Shown here piece by piece: positions 17,330 through 26,535 of a stretch of DNA of 64,000 bases. The stretch comes from Veillonella seminalis (GTDB taxonomy: Bacteria; Bacillota; Negativicutes; Veillonellales; Veillonellaceae). The translations under genes were made by a program, and so were the position numbers. Position 1 is the stretch's first letter, and each line of letters begins with the position of its first letter. The notes beneath the pieces were generated by a model. It was not told the origin of the DNA, did no database searches, and was given only the letters and a program-made list of their open reading frames with translations. The stretch lies in the NCBI RefSeq assembly GCF_003992065.1, contig NZ_RQUZ01000013.1, positions 1 through 64,000 on the forward strand, given 5' to 3'.

Positions 17330-17983
17330 TTAGCGTTTATTCACTTTACGGGATAAGAAATCACCGCAAGACTGAATCAATTGAACCAATACGATCAAGA
17401 TGATGATCGTCGCCAACATTACATCGCCTTGGAAACGCTGATAACCGTAACGGATCGCGATATCCCCGAGACCGCCGCCCCCAATAGCACCGGCCATAGC
17501 GGAATAGCTGATTAAGTTAACAACCAAAACGGTAATATTGTCAATAATTGTCGGTAACGCTTCCGGCAACAATACTTTGCGGATAATCTGCATTGGCGAA
17601 GCCCCCATCGCCTGTGCCGCTTCAATAACGCCGCTGTTGATTTCGCGAATCGATGTTTCCACCAAACGAGCGAGGAACGGAATAGCCGCAATCGTAAGCG
17701 GTACGCAAGCCGCCGTAGTCCCGATGGAAGAACCGGCAATAATACGTGTGAGCGGAATAATCGCTACCATCAAAATGATAAACGGAATGGAACGGAATGC
17801 ATTCACAACCGAACCTAATGTAGCATTTACTGCTTTATTTTCTAAAATATGGCCTTTGCCGGTAATTACCAAAATAACGCCCAACGGTATGCCCACAATC
17901 ATGGATACTACCGTAGAAATTATCGTCATTTGCAAGGTTTCGCCTAAACCTTGAATCAACATATTAATAATTTGTTGCGACAT
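17330..17983 (-). CDS. metI: Methionine ABC transporter permease MetI
   Basis: A 217-residue permease with five hydrophobic segments. The EAA coupling motif reads EAAQAMGASPMQIIRKVLLPEALP near residue 140, contacting MetN. It ends about 120 bases before metQ. Its start overlaps the metN end by 20 bases, indicating coupling. Confidence 0.94.
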   Translation of the reverse strand: MSQQIINMLIQGLGETLQMTIISTVVSMIVGIPLGVILVITGKGHILENKAVNATLGSVVNAFRSIPFIILMVAIIPLTRIIAGSSIGTTAACVPLTIAAIPFLARLVETSIREINSGVIEAAQAMGASPMQIIRKVLLPEALPTIIDNITVLVVNLISYSAMAGAIGGGGLGDIAIRYGYQRFQGDVMLATIIILIVLVQLIQSCGDFLSRKVNKR

Positions 17984-19010
17984 AGCCGATCACCTCGCTT
18001 CCAATAGGCAATTCATTCAAGTATTGAATAGCCTGCTCTTCATTGGTTCTGTCACCATCCAGCACTATAATCAAATGGCCGAAGCTCGTGTCTTGAATGT
18101 AATCGACACCGCCGAAGAGAATACTTACGTTGAGTCCGAAGCGGCGAATCACGCCCGCCACAACCGGCTCATCAACTACATCACCGGTAAAATTCAAGCG
18201 AATAATCGGATGTAAACCGTCTTGCCAATCCGGCTGTACATTGAGATGACGCCAAGCTTCTTCCGGTAATTTGTGGCTGATAATGGCACTAACGAATTCT
18301 TTCGTAGTTTTTTCTTTAGGACCGGTAAATACATTGACTACACGGCCTTCTTCCAAAATAACCCCGCCTTCAATTACGGCTACACGGTCGCAGATTTCTT
18401 TGATAACCTGCATTTCATGCGTAATGAGCACGATGGTTAATTTCAGTTTTTCATTAATATCTTTAAGCAATTCCAGAATGGATTTGGTTGTCTGCGGATC
18501 CAAAGCGGACGTAGCTTCGTCGCAAAGAAGCACTTTCGGATTGCTGGCCAAAGCACGGGCAATACCGACACGCTGTTTCTGACCGCCGGATAATTGGGAC
18601 GGATAGTTATTCAAACGATCGCCCAATTTTACGATATCAAGGATCGGCAAAATGCGTTCTTTGATTTCCGCTTTGCTCATCCCCTGTAATTCCAACGGGA
18701 AGGCTACATTATCATAAACCGTACGGGAAGATAATAAGTTGAAGTGCTGAAAAATCATGCCAATATTTTTCCGCTGTTCCCGTAAGTCCTTTTCATTTAA
18801 TTTAGTAAGATCTACGCCGTCTACAACAACGGAACCGGACGTAGGTCGTTCCAGCATATTAATACAACGAATCAAGGTCGATTTACCGGCCCCACTTTGA
18901 CCGATAACCCCAAAGATTTCGCCTTCTTTAACTGAAAGGCTAATGTCTTTTAACGCTTCTACGCGATTCGGACCGTCATAAACTTTGCTAATGTGCGTAA
19001 GTTCAATCAT
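17964..19010 (-). CDS. metN: Methionine ABC transporter ATPase MetN
   Basis: A 348-residue ABC ATPase with Walker A GQSGAGKST (about 38-46), signature LSGGQKQR, Walker B VLLCDEATSALD and the H-loop ITHEM. Residues about 265-345 are the C-terminal NIL/ACT regulatory domain, which in E. coli MetN binds methionine and inhibits transport. GGAGAGCGATCAC precedes the ATG at 19010. Upstream is the SAM-I riboswitch at 19064-19200. Confidence 0.95.
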   Translation of the reverse strand: MIELTHISKVYDGPNRVEALKDISLSVKEGEIFGVIGQSGAGKSTLIRCINMLERPTSGSVVVDGVDLTKLNEKDLREQRKNIGMIFQHFNLLSSRTVYDNVAFPLELQGMSKAEIKERILPILDIVKLGDRLNNYPSQLSGGQKQRVGIARALASNPKVLLCDEATSALDPQTTKSILELLKDINEKLKLTIVLITHEMQVIKEICDRVAVIEGGVILEEGRVVNVFTGPKEKTTKEFVSAIISHKLPEEAWRHLNVQPDWQDGLHPIIRLNFTGDVVDEPVVAGVIRRFGLNVSILFGGVDYIQDTSFGHLIIVLDGDRTNEEQAIQYLNELPIGSEVIGYVATNY

Positions 19011-19063
19011 GTGATCGCTCTCCTTTTCTCTAACGCTCTATTTGAAATATATATTAACATAAT

Positions 19064-19200
19064 AAAAAAACTCTTCATACAGATGAAGAGTTACTGTTTC
19101 TTCATCTGTCGAAGCCAAGCTTCGTTGGAATTGGCACCGTTCCTTACCGGATGGTTGCCGCGACTTCATAGGGCCAGTCCCTCAGTCAACTCTTGATGAA
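19064..19200 (-). ncRNA. SAM-I (S-box) riboswitch of metNIQ
   Basis: The minus strand shows conserved S-box blocks: CTGAGGGACTGGCCC, GCAACC, GGTGCCAATTCC and a closing P1 (TTCATC with GATGAA). The expression platform has a terminator (CTCTTCAT-CTGT-ATGAAGAG then seven T, 19064-19092) that competes with P1-region pairing. By known mechanism, SAM binding causes termination. Confidence 0.95.
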
Positions 19201-19224
19201 CCTATGTATTTTTTGCGTGATAAA

Positions 19225-19253
19225 ATCATAACACTGTAGCTAATGACTGTCAA
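19225..19253 (-). promoter_or_regulatory. Promoter of the metNIQ leader
   Basis: On the minus strand: TTGACA (complement of 19248-19253), 17-base spacer, TATGAT (complement of 19225-19230), about 25 bases before the riboswitch. Confidence 0.85.
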
Positions 19254-19357
19254 TAGAATACTCACAGACTACTTATAAGGCTTTTGTATAGCTACCTATA
19301 GAATTCTTGTATAACCATGCAAGAATGCGTATTAAGCTAATCACAGATTACCAATAG

Positions 19358-19870
19358 TTATTTATAAGGCCCTATAGAGCCGTGACTCATGAGGAACCGT
19401 GCCCCTATAACGGCTAATGTACCCGTTACTATCTGCGGCCAGCTCATCATAAATAAAACGGCTTTAGCAATCGGATACGGTATAGCAAAACTCATAAACA
19501 ACAAAGCAAAACTGCAATATAAGACAACGCACTTAGCCACACTGCACACGGCCGTCTGTAACCAAAGCGACTGATTCCGCAATAAAAAGCCCAGAACGAC
19601 GAACACCGAGTTTCCTATCGCCACAATGGGCACAAACGGAGCAAACGGTAACATGGACTGCATAAATGCGATAATCGGCGTTACCCAGGCAATAACGAGA
19701 CCACTCACCACGCCGTAACGCATGGCGGCTAACAACATGCAAAGCCCCACCAAAGAGCCTATTAAAAACATACTCACCATATTCGGTAGCGGAATAATAA
19801 GGCGCAGACTTTGACTTAACAAAGCCAGCGCCAATAATAATCCGGTCCCCGTAATAATTCGGGTATTCAT
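19358..19870 (-). CDS. ECF-transporter S-component-like membrane protein
   Basis: A 170-residue hydrophobic protein with five to six membrane segments. The opening (GTGLLLALALLSQSLRLIIP then LIGSLVGLCMLLAAMRYG) resembles substrate-binding S components of energy-coupling-factor vitamin importers. No ECF ATPase/T genes lie nearby, so it would share a module encoded elsewhere. The substrate is unknown. It starts 7 bases after the transaminase stop, so they are probably co-transcribed, which may hint at a pyridoxal- or amino-acid-related ligand. Confidence 0.6.
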   Translation of the reverse strand: MNTRIITGTGLLLALALLSQSLRLIIPLPNMVSMFLIGSLVGLCMLLAAMRYGVVSGLVIAWVTPIIAFMQSMLPFAPFVPIVAIGNSVFVVLGFLLRNQSLWLQTAVCSVAKCVVLYCSFALLFMSFAIPYPIAKAVLFMMSWPQIVTGTLAVIGARFLMSHGSIGPYK

Positions 19871-19877
19871 AAACTAA

Positions 19878-20732
19878 TTAAGCCAACCCTTCTGCCAATA
19901 ACTTTTCATAACCGGCACGAAGTTTAGTGGCTACAGGGCCCACCTGGCCGTTGCCAACCGGTTTGCGATCAAAGGTAGTAATCGGAATAATGCCGCCGAT
20001 AGTATCGGTAAAGAACAATTCATCGGCATTTTCAACAAATTCACGATCAAATTCTTTTTCAATAACGGACACACCGGCGGTCGGAGCTACACGCGTAACA
20101 ACGAGCTGACGAGTAATCCCTTTTAAAATTAAATTATTGGCCGGATGGGTATAAAGAATACCGTCTTTAACGGCAAACACATTGGAAGTTGCCCCTTCCG
20201 TACAAATATCATCACGGAATAAAACAGCGGAATACGCGAATTTCTTTTCCGCTTTAGTCTGTGCCAAAATATTCGGAATGAGGTTCAATGTTTTAATATC
20301 TACATTAAGCCAACGTTCGTCCGGCAAACTGATTGCTTTAACGCCTTCGCCCAATTTACTTAAATCTTCTTTAATCGGGCGAATATACATGTACATGGTC
20401 GGTTCCAATTTGGAACGATCATACGCATGATGACGAGGTTCTACGCCGCGAGTAATTTGCAAATAAATATAACCGTCCGTAATACCGCTCTGTTCAATCA
20501 TGATTTCATGCAATTCCTGCAAATCTTCCGGACGCATTTTTACCGGAAAATCCATAAAACGCATGGAACGATACAATCTGTCCTGATGATAGGAAAAAGC
20601 AAAGCAACGACCGTCAAACACGCGTGTTACTTCATACACACCATCACCAAAACAATAACCGCGATCATCCAGACTCACACATTTGGAACCCGGTTCTACA
20701 AATTCACCGTTAAAATAGGTTAACTCTTTCAT
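19878..20732 (-). CDS. dat: D-amino-acid transaminase (D-alanine aminotransferase)
   Basis: A 284-residue fold-type IV PLP enzyme that interconverts D-alanine and 2-oxoglutarate with pyruvate and D-glutamate, supplying peptidoglycan precursors. Visible are the DRGYCFGDGVYEV opening, RGVEPRHHAY (the Arg and His of the substrate carboxylate trap in D-AAT), the Schiff-base Lys in VDIKTLNLIPN, and EGATSNVF. Branched-chain transaminases lack this RxH set. The ATG at 20732 with GAGGTG 5 bases upstream is preferred over a longer in-frame start at 20801. A CycA-like D-alanine permease lies elsewhere in the window. Confidence 0.9.
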   Translation of the reverse strand: MKELTYFNGEFVEPGSKCVSLDDRGYCFGDGVYEVTRVFDGRCFAFSYHQDRLYRSMRFMDFPVKMRPEDLQELHEIMIEQSGITDGYIYLQITRGVEPRHHAYDRSKLEPTMYMYIRPIKEDLSKLGEGVKAISLPDERWLNVDIKTLNLIPNILAQTKAEKKFAYSAVLFRDDICTEGATSNVFAVKDGILYTHPANNLILKGITRQLVVTRVAPTAGVSVIEKEFDREFVENADELFFTDTIGGIIPITTFDRKPVGNGQVGPVATKLRAGYEKLLAEGLA

Positions 20733-20954
20733 AAGAACACCTCGCATATCATATGTGGTAACCCGAAATTTAACACTTCGGGGACATCCAACAAAAATCA
20801 AATATTGCTTATGTAACGATTATAGCACAGTCAACGGATACTTGCCCACAGTGAAGATAATTTTTTATGAACAAAAAGTTTTTTCACTAAAACATGTAAA
20901 TTTAACGTCTCAATAAAATCGACAGTCCGGTAAAATTTAACGAAACGATAACTT

Positions 20955-22058
20955 TTAACGGCCCAATAAAATTCTTCGCACCGGTTGCGGTAATTTTTTC
21001 AAAGCCAACGTGCCTAAATACGACATACAAACCGTGCAGACATACAGCCCGATAACTACCAAAGCCGTGTATTGCAATTGCGCCACATACATGCCGGCCG
21101 TCAAAATAATCAGCATGAACGGATGAATCAAATAAATACCGTATGATGTATCACCGATTTGTTCCCAAATGCCGCGACTCATACTGCTCATAGGCGTAGC
21201 AATGAAGAAAAACAAGAAGAACAGCGTGGCTGCGCCCGTGTATAACATGCCCATCGGACTCAGCTGATGAATCGTATAAATCGCTTCCAACAAAGTATAA
21301 TGACGTTCATTGAGCACGTAGAAATAACTGCCCATCATCAAAGCCACCGAAACGGCAAAGACGATGGTTAAAAGGCCGCGATAACGCCACAATAATTCAC
21401 GGGTTTCTTCATAGCGTTCCGCCACTACGGCCCCCAAAAGGAAAATCCAAATATAATGAGCAACCCAATAATTAAGCTTCATGGAATAGGCATATTGCAG
21501 CCAGTGATTTTGAAACGTTATCTGACCGCTATAATAAGACGACCAGAAATTAAACGCCACTTGCACCACAAAGATAAGCGATAACCAAAGGATCGGCTTT
21601 TTCAAAATACCACGCACCATAACTCGCCACAAAGGCATTAGCAAGTAAAACCACAGCAATATTACCATAAAATATAAATGGTAATATCCGTTACCGAAAA
21701 ACAAGGCCGGTAATAAGTAACATGGTGTTAAGCCGGCGAAATTGCCCGCCGTTGCCCCTGCATATGCAATATATAAAAGAGACCAGGCAGTATAAGGGAA
21801 CAAAACGACACGCGAACGACGCCATAAAAAGTCCTTATACGAGAATGTATCAAAGCTCGAAGTGTGATAAAACAATCCGAAGGCTGACAAAAAGAAAAAT
21901 GCCGGCACGGTAAAACGGGATAAAATTTCCAACAATCCGATTAACTGCACATTGGCTTGCGGATTAGTGAGGGCAAATGAACCTACATGGATGCCGATAA
22001 CGCCGAGCATACAAAGTCCGCGCATATACGTGATTTCAGGTAAAAAGGCCTGTTTCAA
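20955..22058 (-). CDS. Acyltransferase 3 family membrane protein
   Basis: A 367-residue protein with about ten membrane segments. It opens with EITYMRGLCMLGVIGIHVGS, the family R-x10-H motif, and contains FFLSAFGLF in segment 2. Members O-acetylate or otherwise acylate envelope polysaccharides and lipids. A close functional call is not possible; OatA-type SGNH domains are absent. GGAGAGGAGACACTG precedes the ATG. A GC-rich hairpin (22083-22113) separates it from the upstream DUF4127 gene. Confidence 0.88.
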   Translation of the reverse strand: MKQAFLPEITYMRGLCMLGVIGIHVGSFALTNPQANVQLIGLLEILSRFTVPAFFFLSAFGLFYHTSSFDTFSYKDFLWRRSRVVLFPYTAWSLLYIAYAGATAGNFAGLTPCYLLPALFFGNGYYHLYFMVILLWFYLLMPLWRVMVRGILKKPILWLSLIFVVQVAFNFWSSYYSGQITFQNHWLQYAYSMKLNYWVAHYIWIFLLGAVVAERYEETRELLWRYRGLLTIVFAVSVALMMGSYFYVLNERHYTLLEAIYTIHQLSPMGMLYTGAATLFFLFFFIATPMSSMSRGIWEQIGDTSYGIYLIHPFMLIILTAGMYVAQLQYTALVVIGLYVCTVCMSYLGTLALKKLPQPVRRILLGR

Positions 22059-22082
22059 AACAGTGTCTCCTCTCTAACACAA

Positions 22083-22113
22083 ACGGGACGAAGGACTAAG
22101 CCCTCCGTCCCGT
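22083..22113 (-). terminator. GC-rich hairpin between DUF4127 gene and acyltransferase gene
   Basis: ACGGGACG-GAGG pairs with CCTTCGTCCCGT, a strong stem without a clear T-run. It may be an attenuator, a weak terminator or an RNA-stabilising element. Confidence 0.45.
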
Positions 22114-22203
22114 ATATATCTGTCTATTAATTCATGCTGCAAATTGCTTATTACAATTAAACTTTCGCAATTTGAGTTTTGCTGCGATTAATTCGCCTGC
22201 TAT

Positions 22204-23940
22204 TTATTCCTGCGTTACCGGAATTGTTGTAGACGCACCGCCGTTAGCCGCGGCAGCTGCAGCCGCCTTAGCTTTCGCTTCAGCTTCTGCCTTGGCTTTG
22301 GCTTCCGCTTCAGCTTTTGCTCTTGCTTCCGCTTCACGCTGCAAACGCAATTCTTTCTGCAACGGAGCTACCGGTTGATCATATACCGTAATATCGGTTT
22401 CGAATAAACGTCCCCAAGGGAAACGGGCCGACACGGTACGCGGATTGATTTTTAAATATTTTTCAGCAAAATCTTGAACTCGTTCGCCCATGTAGCTTTC
22501 CAACTTGTCATTCAATGTTCCGGTATAGCGTACATTATCGGTACGAATCGAATCCTGCATGCGGTAAATATCTTTACGGATATTGGCTTGGTATGCCCAG
22601 TTGTCCAAATACTGTTGCGTCAACATATCGCGATGAGCCTGGGTCGGCATAGCTTTGCCCAAAACGCCCTGAGCAATAGCATAGCCCACCGTATTACTTG
22701 CGGTATTCCAACCGTTATACGCATCAACTTTATAGAGCAAATCACGTTTGTATAAACCATATACAAATGTATTATCAGCGCCGTTAGAGTAAGAAATATC
22801 GGCAATACTTACCGGTACATTCTGCTCAATCGCCGTTTGAATCTTGTCTAAAAAAGCATTGGTACTGTTGGAAATCATCGGGAAATTTTCAAAAGCTTCC
22901 GATTCGCCGGTTACCTTACCGAGCGGTGTATTCACGGCCAATAAAATATCCGGTTTACCGTTGGTGGCTAACGTACCGCCTACAGCCTCTACGTGTTCCG
23001 CAATTGTTTTAGCCACACTCTGATCTTCATAGTGAGGCACTGTTTCACCGCCTCCGCCTAACGGATAGATTACTTCAAAGGACGGTTTTAAATGATTGCG
23101 GTCTACATGAGCTCGCGCAATTAACAACAAGCCCAACTGATCGGCACCCGGGAAGCTGCCGTAACGGTCATTTTTTAAACCTTTACTGTATAACTTCAAG
23201 TAACGACTTTCCAAAGCGGACTGTGACAAAGTACTGGTATCGTCATGGCCTAAGGCGAAATATTTAAAAACGCCATTCCGTGTTTCATCAATGAGTGCAC
23301 GATTTACGGTCATATTCTTTTGACGACGATTGAACCAATCCTGCAAATACTCAATCGGCACGGAAGCTTGCAATTGTACCAACGAAGCCTGTTCATCCTG
23401 ATTCAAATCACCGGCATCCATTTTATCCTGTAACGCGGCAATCTGGAAAATAGTCGGTCCGTATTGGTCATAATAAGACGGCTCTACCCCACCGCCGCTG
23501 GCTCGCGGCGAACGCATAACGGTACCGAACGCATAAATCGGCACATTCGGATATTTATCATGCAAAGCCCCGATTTGTTTTGTACGATTCAACAAGGTGT
23601 TTAAGGATAAATTATGTTTACGGGAATCTACCAAACCACCATAAATCAAAGTGTCTGTACTAATTACCATTACATCGGCACGGGAGGCATTTTCATCAAC
23701 CCACTGCCAAATTTTATCCGCTTCACCATGATAGTTTTTACCGGAAATTAAATAATCCGGCGGTGTAATCACCGTATAACCGGCTCCTTCGGCCGTATCT
23801 ACTGTGTAAGATAAACTAACCGGACGATTGTCTTGCGGTACAAATAAAATAGTAGCCGCGTCTACCTGCGATGTTCCCCATAAAACAGCAGCCGCTAAAG
23901 CCCCTGCCAGCCAGGAAAATCGTTTTTTCAATACACTCAA
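22204..23940 (-). CDS. Exported DUF4127 family protein
   Basis: A 578-residue protein with an N-terminal signal peptide ending near ...TSQVDA-A. The body matches DUF4127 blocks known from Firmicutes: FVPQDNRPVSLSYTV, PPDYLISGK, DVMVISTDTLIYGGLV, GHDDTSTLSQS and GADQLGLLLIAR. Function is unknown; the conserved Asp/Asn/His residues suggest an enzyme acting outside the cytoplasmic membrane. The C-terminus (about residues 535-565) is a low-complexity Ala/Glu/Lys helix of the form AEAKAKAEAEAKAKA, encoded by a degenerate hexamer repeat (22250-22335). It precedes the acyltransferase on the same strand. Confidence 0.82.
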   Translation of the reverse strand: MSVLKKRFSWLAGALAAAVLWGTSQVDAATILFVPQDNRPVSLSYTVDTAEGAGYTVITPPDYLISGKNYHGEADKIWQWVDENASRADVMVISTDTLIYGGLVDSRKHNLSLNTLLNRTKQIGALHDKYPNVPIYAFGTVMRSPRASGGGVEPSYYDQYGPTIFQIAALQDKMDAGDLNQDEQASLVQLQASVPIEYLQDWFNRRQKNMTVNRALIDETRNGVFKYFALGHDDTSTLSQSALESRYLKLYSKGLKNDRYGSFPGADQLGLLLIARAHVDRNHLKPSFEVIYPLGGGGETVPHYEDQSVAKTIAEHVEAVGGTLATNGKPDILLAVNTPLGKVTGESEAFENFPMISNSTNAFLDKIQTAIEQNVPVSIADISYSNGADNTFVYGLYKRDLLYKVDAYNGWNTASNTVGYAIAQGVLGKAMPTQAHRDMLTQQYLDNWAYQANIRKDIYRMQDSIRTDNVRYTGTLNDKLESYMGERVQDFAEKYLKINPRTVSARFPWGRLFETDITVYDQPVAPLQKELRLQREAEARAKAEAEAKAKAEAEAKAKAAAAAAANGGASTTIPVTQE

Positions 23941-24147
23941 CTCCTTCTTCTACTGCTTACTTCGTATTTTATAGTGCAATTTACTTGCAAAAATATAGCA
24001 AATATCGATTTTCATCGAAACTCTTGTAATCTCTAGTATTATATCATATTTTGTTGTAATTAAACATATCGAACTTAACTAATATGTAGCGTAAAACTTT
24101 TAAGACCACCCTAATATATATTCGCCGGTACTTGCTGTCCCCCGCAA

Positions 24148-24774
24148 TTATTTAATGCGTGGCAGACTCCAGTTATAACGAATGGCCAAAGTTCGAATGA
24201 TGACAACGATTAAAAACGAGCTGTACGATGCCATCTGCCACTGACCGGCATAATAAAACATGCAATACACGATGCCGCCGATAATGGCCGGCAAAGCATA
24301 CACTTCTTCACGCAAAACCGACGGTACGCGCTGTGCCAACACGTCACGAATGACACCACCGCCAACAGCTGTCAAAAGGCCCAAAATAACACTCAACACC
24401 GGCATATCGGGATAATTGTACATGCCGATACCGGCACCGGTAACCGTAAATGAAGCGAGCCCCAAGGTATCTGCCGCCAAATACATCTGACGAACCCAAC
24501 GCGTCCCGATATAGTGGTTGCGTCGCAAGCGATAAACGAGGAAAATAATGAACGTTACGGCAATAACGATTGTCACATAAACGCCGGTTCTGAGCGAATT
24601 AGGCGGAATATTACCGACAATCAAATCACGCATAATACCGCCGCCGATAGCCGTCGCCAAAGCTAAAACCAGCATGCCGAAAATATCCATCCGCCGCCCG
24701 ATACCTACGAGCGTTCCCGAAACGGCAAAGGCAATTGTGCCTACCAAGTCAAATATAAGCCATAGTAATTCCAA
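24148..24774 (-). CDS. TRIC-type cation channel family protein (YadS/YicG, UPF0126)
   Basis: A 208-residue protein with seven membrane segments and two repeats, each with the glycine-rich pore motif: ATAIGGGIMRDLIVGNIPP and LTAVGGGVIRDVLAQRVPS. Prokaryotic TRIC homologues form trimeric monovalent cation channels; some relatives are linked to glycine uptake. There are no operon partners: over 200 empty bases lie on either side. Confidence 0.9.
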   Translation of the reverse strand: MELLWLIFDLVGTIAFAVSGTLVGIGRRMDIFGMLVLALATAIGGGIMRDLIVGNIPPNSLRTGVYVTIVIAVTFIIFLVYRLRRNHYIGTRWVRQMYLAADTLGLASFTVTGAGIGMYNYPDMPVLSVILGLLTAVGGGVIRDVLAQRVPSVLREEVYALPAIIGGIVYCMFYYAGQWQMASYSSFLIVVIIRTLAIRYNWSLPRIK

Positions 24775-24988
24775 GATGTTTACTCCTTAATTTGCTGTAC
24801 AAAATAAAAAATGGTCTCCAAACTGTCTATTCTGCACCCCTGCATCTTTTTCGGGTCATTGGTTTTAGACACTACCAGATTGGCACGCTCTCAAACTTTA
24901 TGTCTCAATATATTATTTTATTATAACACAATTGCAGTCTCTTAGTCCTGCATATACGTACAATAAACCGTAGAAAAATAAATAAAAA

Positions 24989-25031
24989 AGTGTAACAGGA
25001 TGCAACCGGTTCTGCTGCATTCTGTTACACT
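24989..25031 (-). terminator. Terminator of the HxlR-family gene
   Basis: A long stem AGTGTAACAG-ATGCA/TGCAT-CTGTTACACT is followed on the minus strand by TTTTTT. Confidence 0.85.
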
Positions 25032-25039
25032 CTTTTAAA

Positions 25040-25417
25040 TCAGTTAATATAATCGCAAGTTTGACACTGTGTCATGACGTGCTCGTTATCAACTGTATGA
25101 TAAGCCCCCGCCCATTGACATATATGTTGCAAAATCGGTACCACTGACTGCCCTTTTGCCGTTAACGAATATTCAACTCGCGGCGGAATCTCATCATATT
25201 GCTGTCGTTGAATCATATCGTCCGCAATCAATTCTTTCAGCGTTGTCGCCAACACCGCATCCGTTATATTCGTCATTTCTTTGCGAATCGAACTATACCG
25301 TAAGGTGCCCTTCTCATTAAGCACACAAATAACACGCGATTTCCATTTACCGCCAAACACAGTGAGCCCGTATTCCAAAGGACACCTGATATCCTTCTCC
25401 AACTTCGGCTGATACAT
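25040..25417 (-). CDS. HxlR-family transcriptional regulator
   Basis: A 125-residue winged-helix regulator. It has CPLEYGLTVFGGKWKSRVICVL, matching the HxlR hallmark CPV...IGGKW, with an N-terminal Cys typical of redox-sensing YodB/HypR members, then the ITDAVLATTLKEL recognition region and YSLTAKG wing. It probably senses thiol-reactive or electrophilic stress. The ATG at 25417 follows AAAGGA; the in-frame TTG at 25426 is rejected. It is divergent from the ABM-like monooxygenase-fold gene at 25677, its likely target. Confidence 0.88.
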   Translation of the reverse strand: MYQPKLEKDIRCPLEYGLTVFGGKWKSRVICVLNEKGTLRYSSIRKEMTNITDAVLATTLKELIADDMIQRQQYDEIPPRVEYSLTAKGQSVVPILQHICQWAGAYHTVDNEHVMTQCQTCDYIN

Positions 25418-25485
25418 ATTAACCAATCCTTTCTATGTATTTCATTATAATAAATGGTCAGAGGTCTCTCAAGGTACTATGAAAA

Positions 25486-25552
25486 TTATTAGTTACTCAT
25501 GATTTTGCTGATATCTTCTCAAGCTAAAGTCAAACTTCTATAATGAAATCAA
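25486..25552 (-). pseudogene. Possible 3' remnant of a transporter-like gene (copy A)
   Basis: Minus-strand translation ends EDISKIMSN-stop after an internal stop. It aligns with the tail of copy B at 26197-26265 (KDMGQLMSN-stop) and shares TTAGTTACTCAT. Too short to identify; it may instead be regulatory DNA of the hxlR/ABM pair. Confidence 0.3.
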
Positions 25553-25676
25553 GCTCAAAACTTGGGAATTCTAAATGCCGATTCCGAGGATTTGAGTGAT
25601 TCAATCAACATGCTTGCAGCTTTACCGGCAAGCGTTTTGAAATTTTATTATTACAATGGATTAGGAGGCAAATACC

Positions 25677-25967
25677 ATGAATGTAAAAGCATACTTGGAA
25701 ATTACCATGACTATTAATGAGTCTAACCGTCCTGCCGCTGCCAAGGTTTACAGCGATTATCGCAAACCATTCCTTGACACCATTGAAGGCGCTTTGATAA
25801 AAGACTTATTAATTCGCGACAAAGATGTTCAAGTTCTTCACGGCTTTGACAGCTTAGAACATGCCAAAGCATATTTAGAAAGCAATCTTTTTAAAAACGA
25901 TGTATTCACCGGCTTGAAACCGCTCTGGAGTGCCGCTCCGGAAATAAGAATCTACACGGTGGCATAA
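25677..25967 (+). CDS. Dimeric alpha/beta-barrel (ABM-like) protein
   Basis: A 96-residue protein with beta-alpha-beta elements of the ferredoxin-like dimeric barrel: VKAYLEITMTI, SDYRKPFLDTIEGALIKDLL and LHGFDSLEHAKAYLES. Such proteins act as small quinol monooxygenases, or as stress proteins with no known catalysis. TTAGGAGGC precedes the ATG. Divergent pairing with an HxlR regulator resembles quinone/aldehyde-response loci, an inference from context. A terminator follows at 26049-26089. Confidence 0.75.
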   Translation: MNVKAYLEITMTINESNRPAAAKVYSDYRKPFLDTIEGALIKDLLIRDKDVQVLHGFDSLEHAKAYLESNLFKNDVFTGLKPLWSAAPEIRIYTVA

Positions 25968-26048
25968 TATAGCAAAAGGCTACAACAAACAGGCTATAAC
26001 AAACATACTATCCATTAAGTCATCACTTACTTGTATCAAATACAACAG

Positions 26049-26089
26049 AAAGGCTGTGACACTCAGGATTCCTGAGGCCACAGCCTTTT
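26049..26089 (+). terminator. Terminator of the ABM-like gene
   Basis: AAAGGCTGTG/CACAGCCTTT encloses an inner CTCAGG/CCTGAG stem, followed by T-rich sequence. Confidence 0.75.
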
Positions 26090-26118
26090 GGTGTTTACTA
26101 AAAATAAACTTATTTGGC

Positions 26119-26148
26119 ATCAATTTAGAATCAATTTAATATCAATTG
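26119..26148 (+). repeat. Short 11-bp tandem repeat
   Basis: ATCAATTTAGA, ATCAATTTAAT and ATCAATTGG lie head to tail in an intergenic stretch. Confidence 0.6.
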
Positions 26149-26196
26149 GGGCAAAAAAACACAATGTTCTACTTTTCCCCTTTGTCACTCTTAAAT

Positions 26197-26340
26197 TTAT
26201 TAGTTACTCATTAATTGCCCCATATCTTTTTGAGTCACTTTAAGTTTACTATAATAAAAGTGTACCAATACTGAAATCATAGTTAATGTTGGTACCTTAC
26301 CTGATAAATCAACAATCCATGACAATACTCCCTGTTGAAA
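26197..26340 (-). pseudogene. Possible 3' remnant of a transporter-like gene (copy B)
   Basis: An open minus-strand segment encodes LSWIVDLSGKVPTLTMISV, then a hydrophobic stretch and a tail ending QKDMGQLMSN-stop, like the last membrane helix and cytoplasmic tail of a secondary transporter. The frame upstream runs into a terminator-like hairpin (26354-26394), so no complete gene exists. Family not recognised. Confidence 0.3.
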
Positions 26341-26353
26341 TCGGGTATGAAAG

Positions 26354-26394
26354 AAGGCTGCCATGGCAGGATGGCCCCTTGCCATGACAGCCTT
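26354..26394. terminator. Terminator-like hairpin
   Basis: AAGGCTG-CATGGCA pairs with TGCCATG-CAGCCTT. Neighbouring T-runs are weak. It sits in the gene-poor stretch between the ABM-like gene and the exported protein at 26536. Confidence 0.5.
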
Positions 26395-26429
26395 TAACTA
26401 TTTAATTTGGTTAAACTTAATCATTATTT

Positions 26430-26480
26430 AAAGAGTCATAGGACAAATAGCAAAATAATTTTGTCCTCTGGCTCTTTTTT
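26430..26480 (+). terminator. Terminator-like hairpin upstream of the exported protein gene
   Basis: AAAGAG-CA-AGGACAAA pairs with TTTGTCCT-TG-CTCTTT, followed by T6 on the plus strand. No plus-strand gene precedes it closely. Confidence 0.65.
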
Positions 26481-26535
26481 GTATGAATATTGTATAATGG
26501 AATTAAGTTTTATCGCTTATTTAGGGAGGTAAACT

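Noticed and set aside
22172-22378. Plus-strand Ala-rich frame of 68 codons
   Set aside because: It is the antisense reading of the Ala/Glu/Lys repeat at the end of the DUF4127 gene.
26200-26385. 61-codon minus-strand frame as an intact gene
   Set aside because: Its first third is the translation of a terminator-like hairpin and it has no ribosome binding site. At most its 3' part is a gene remnant.
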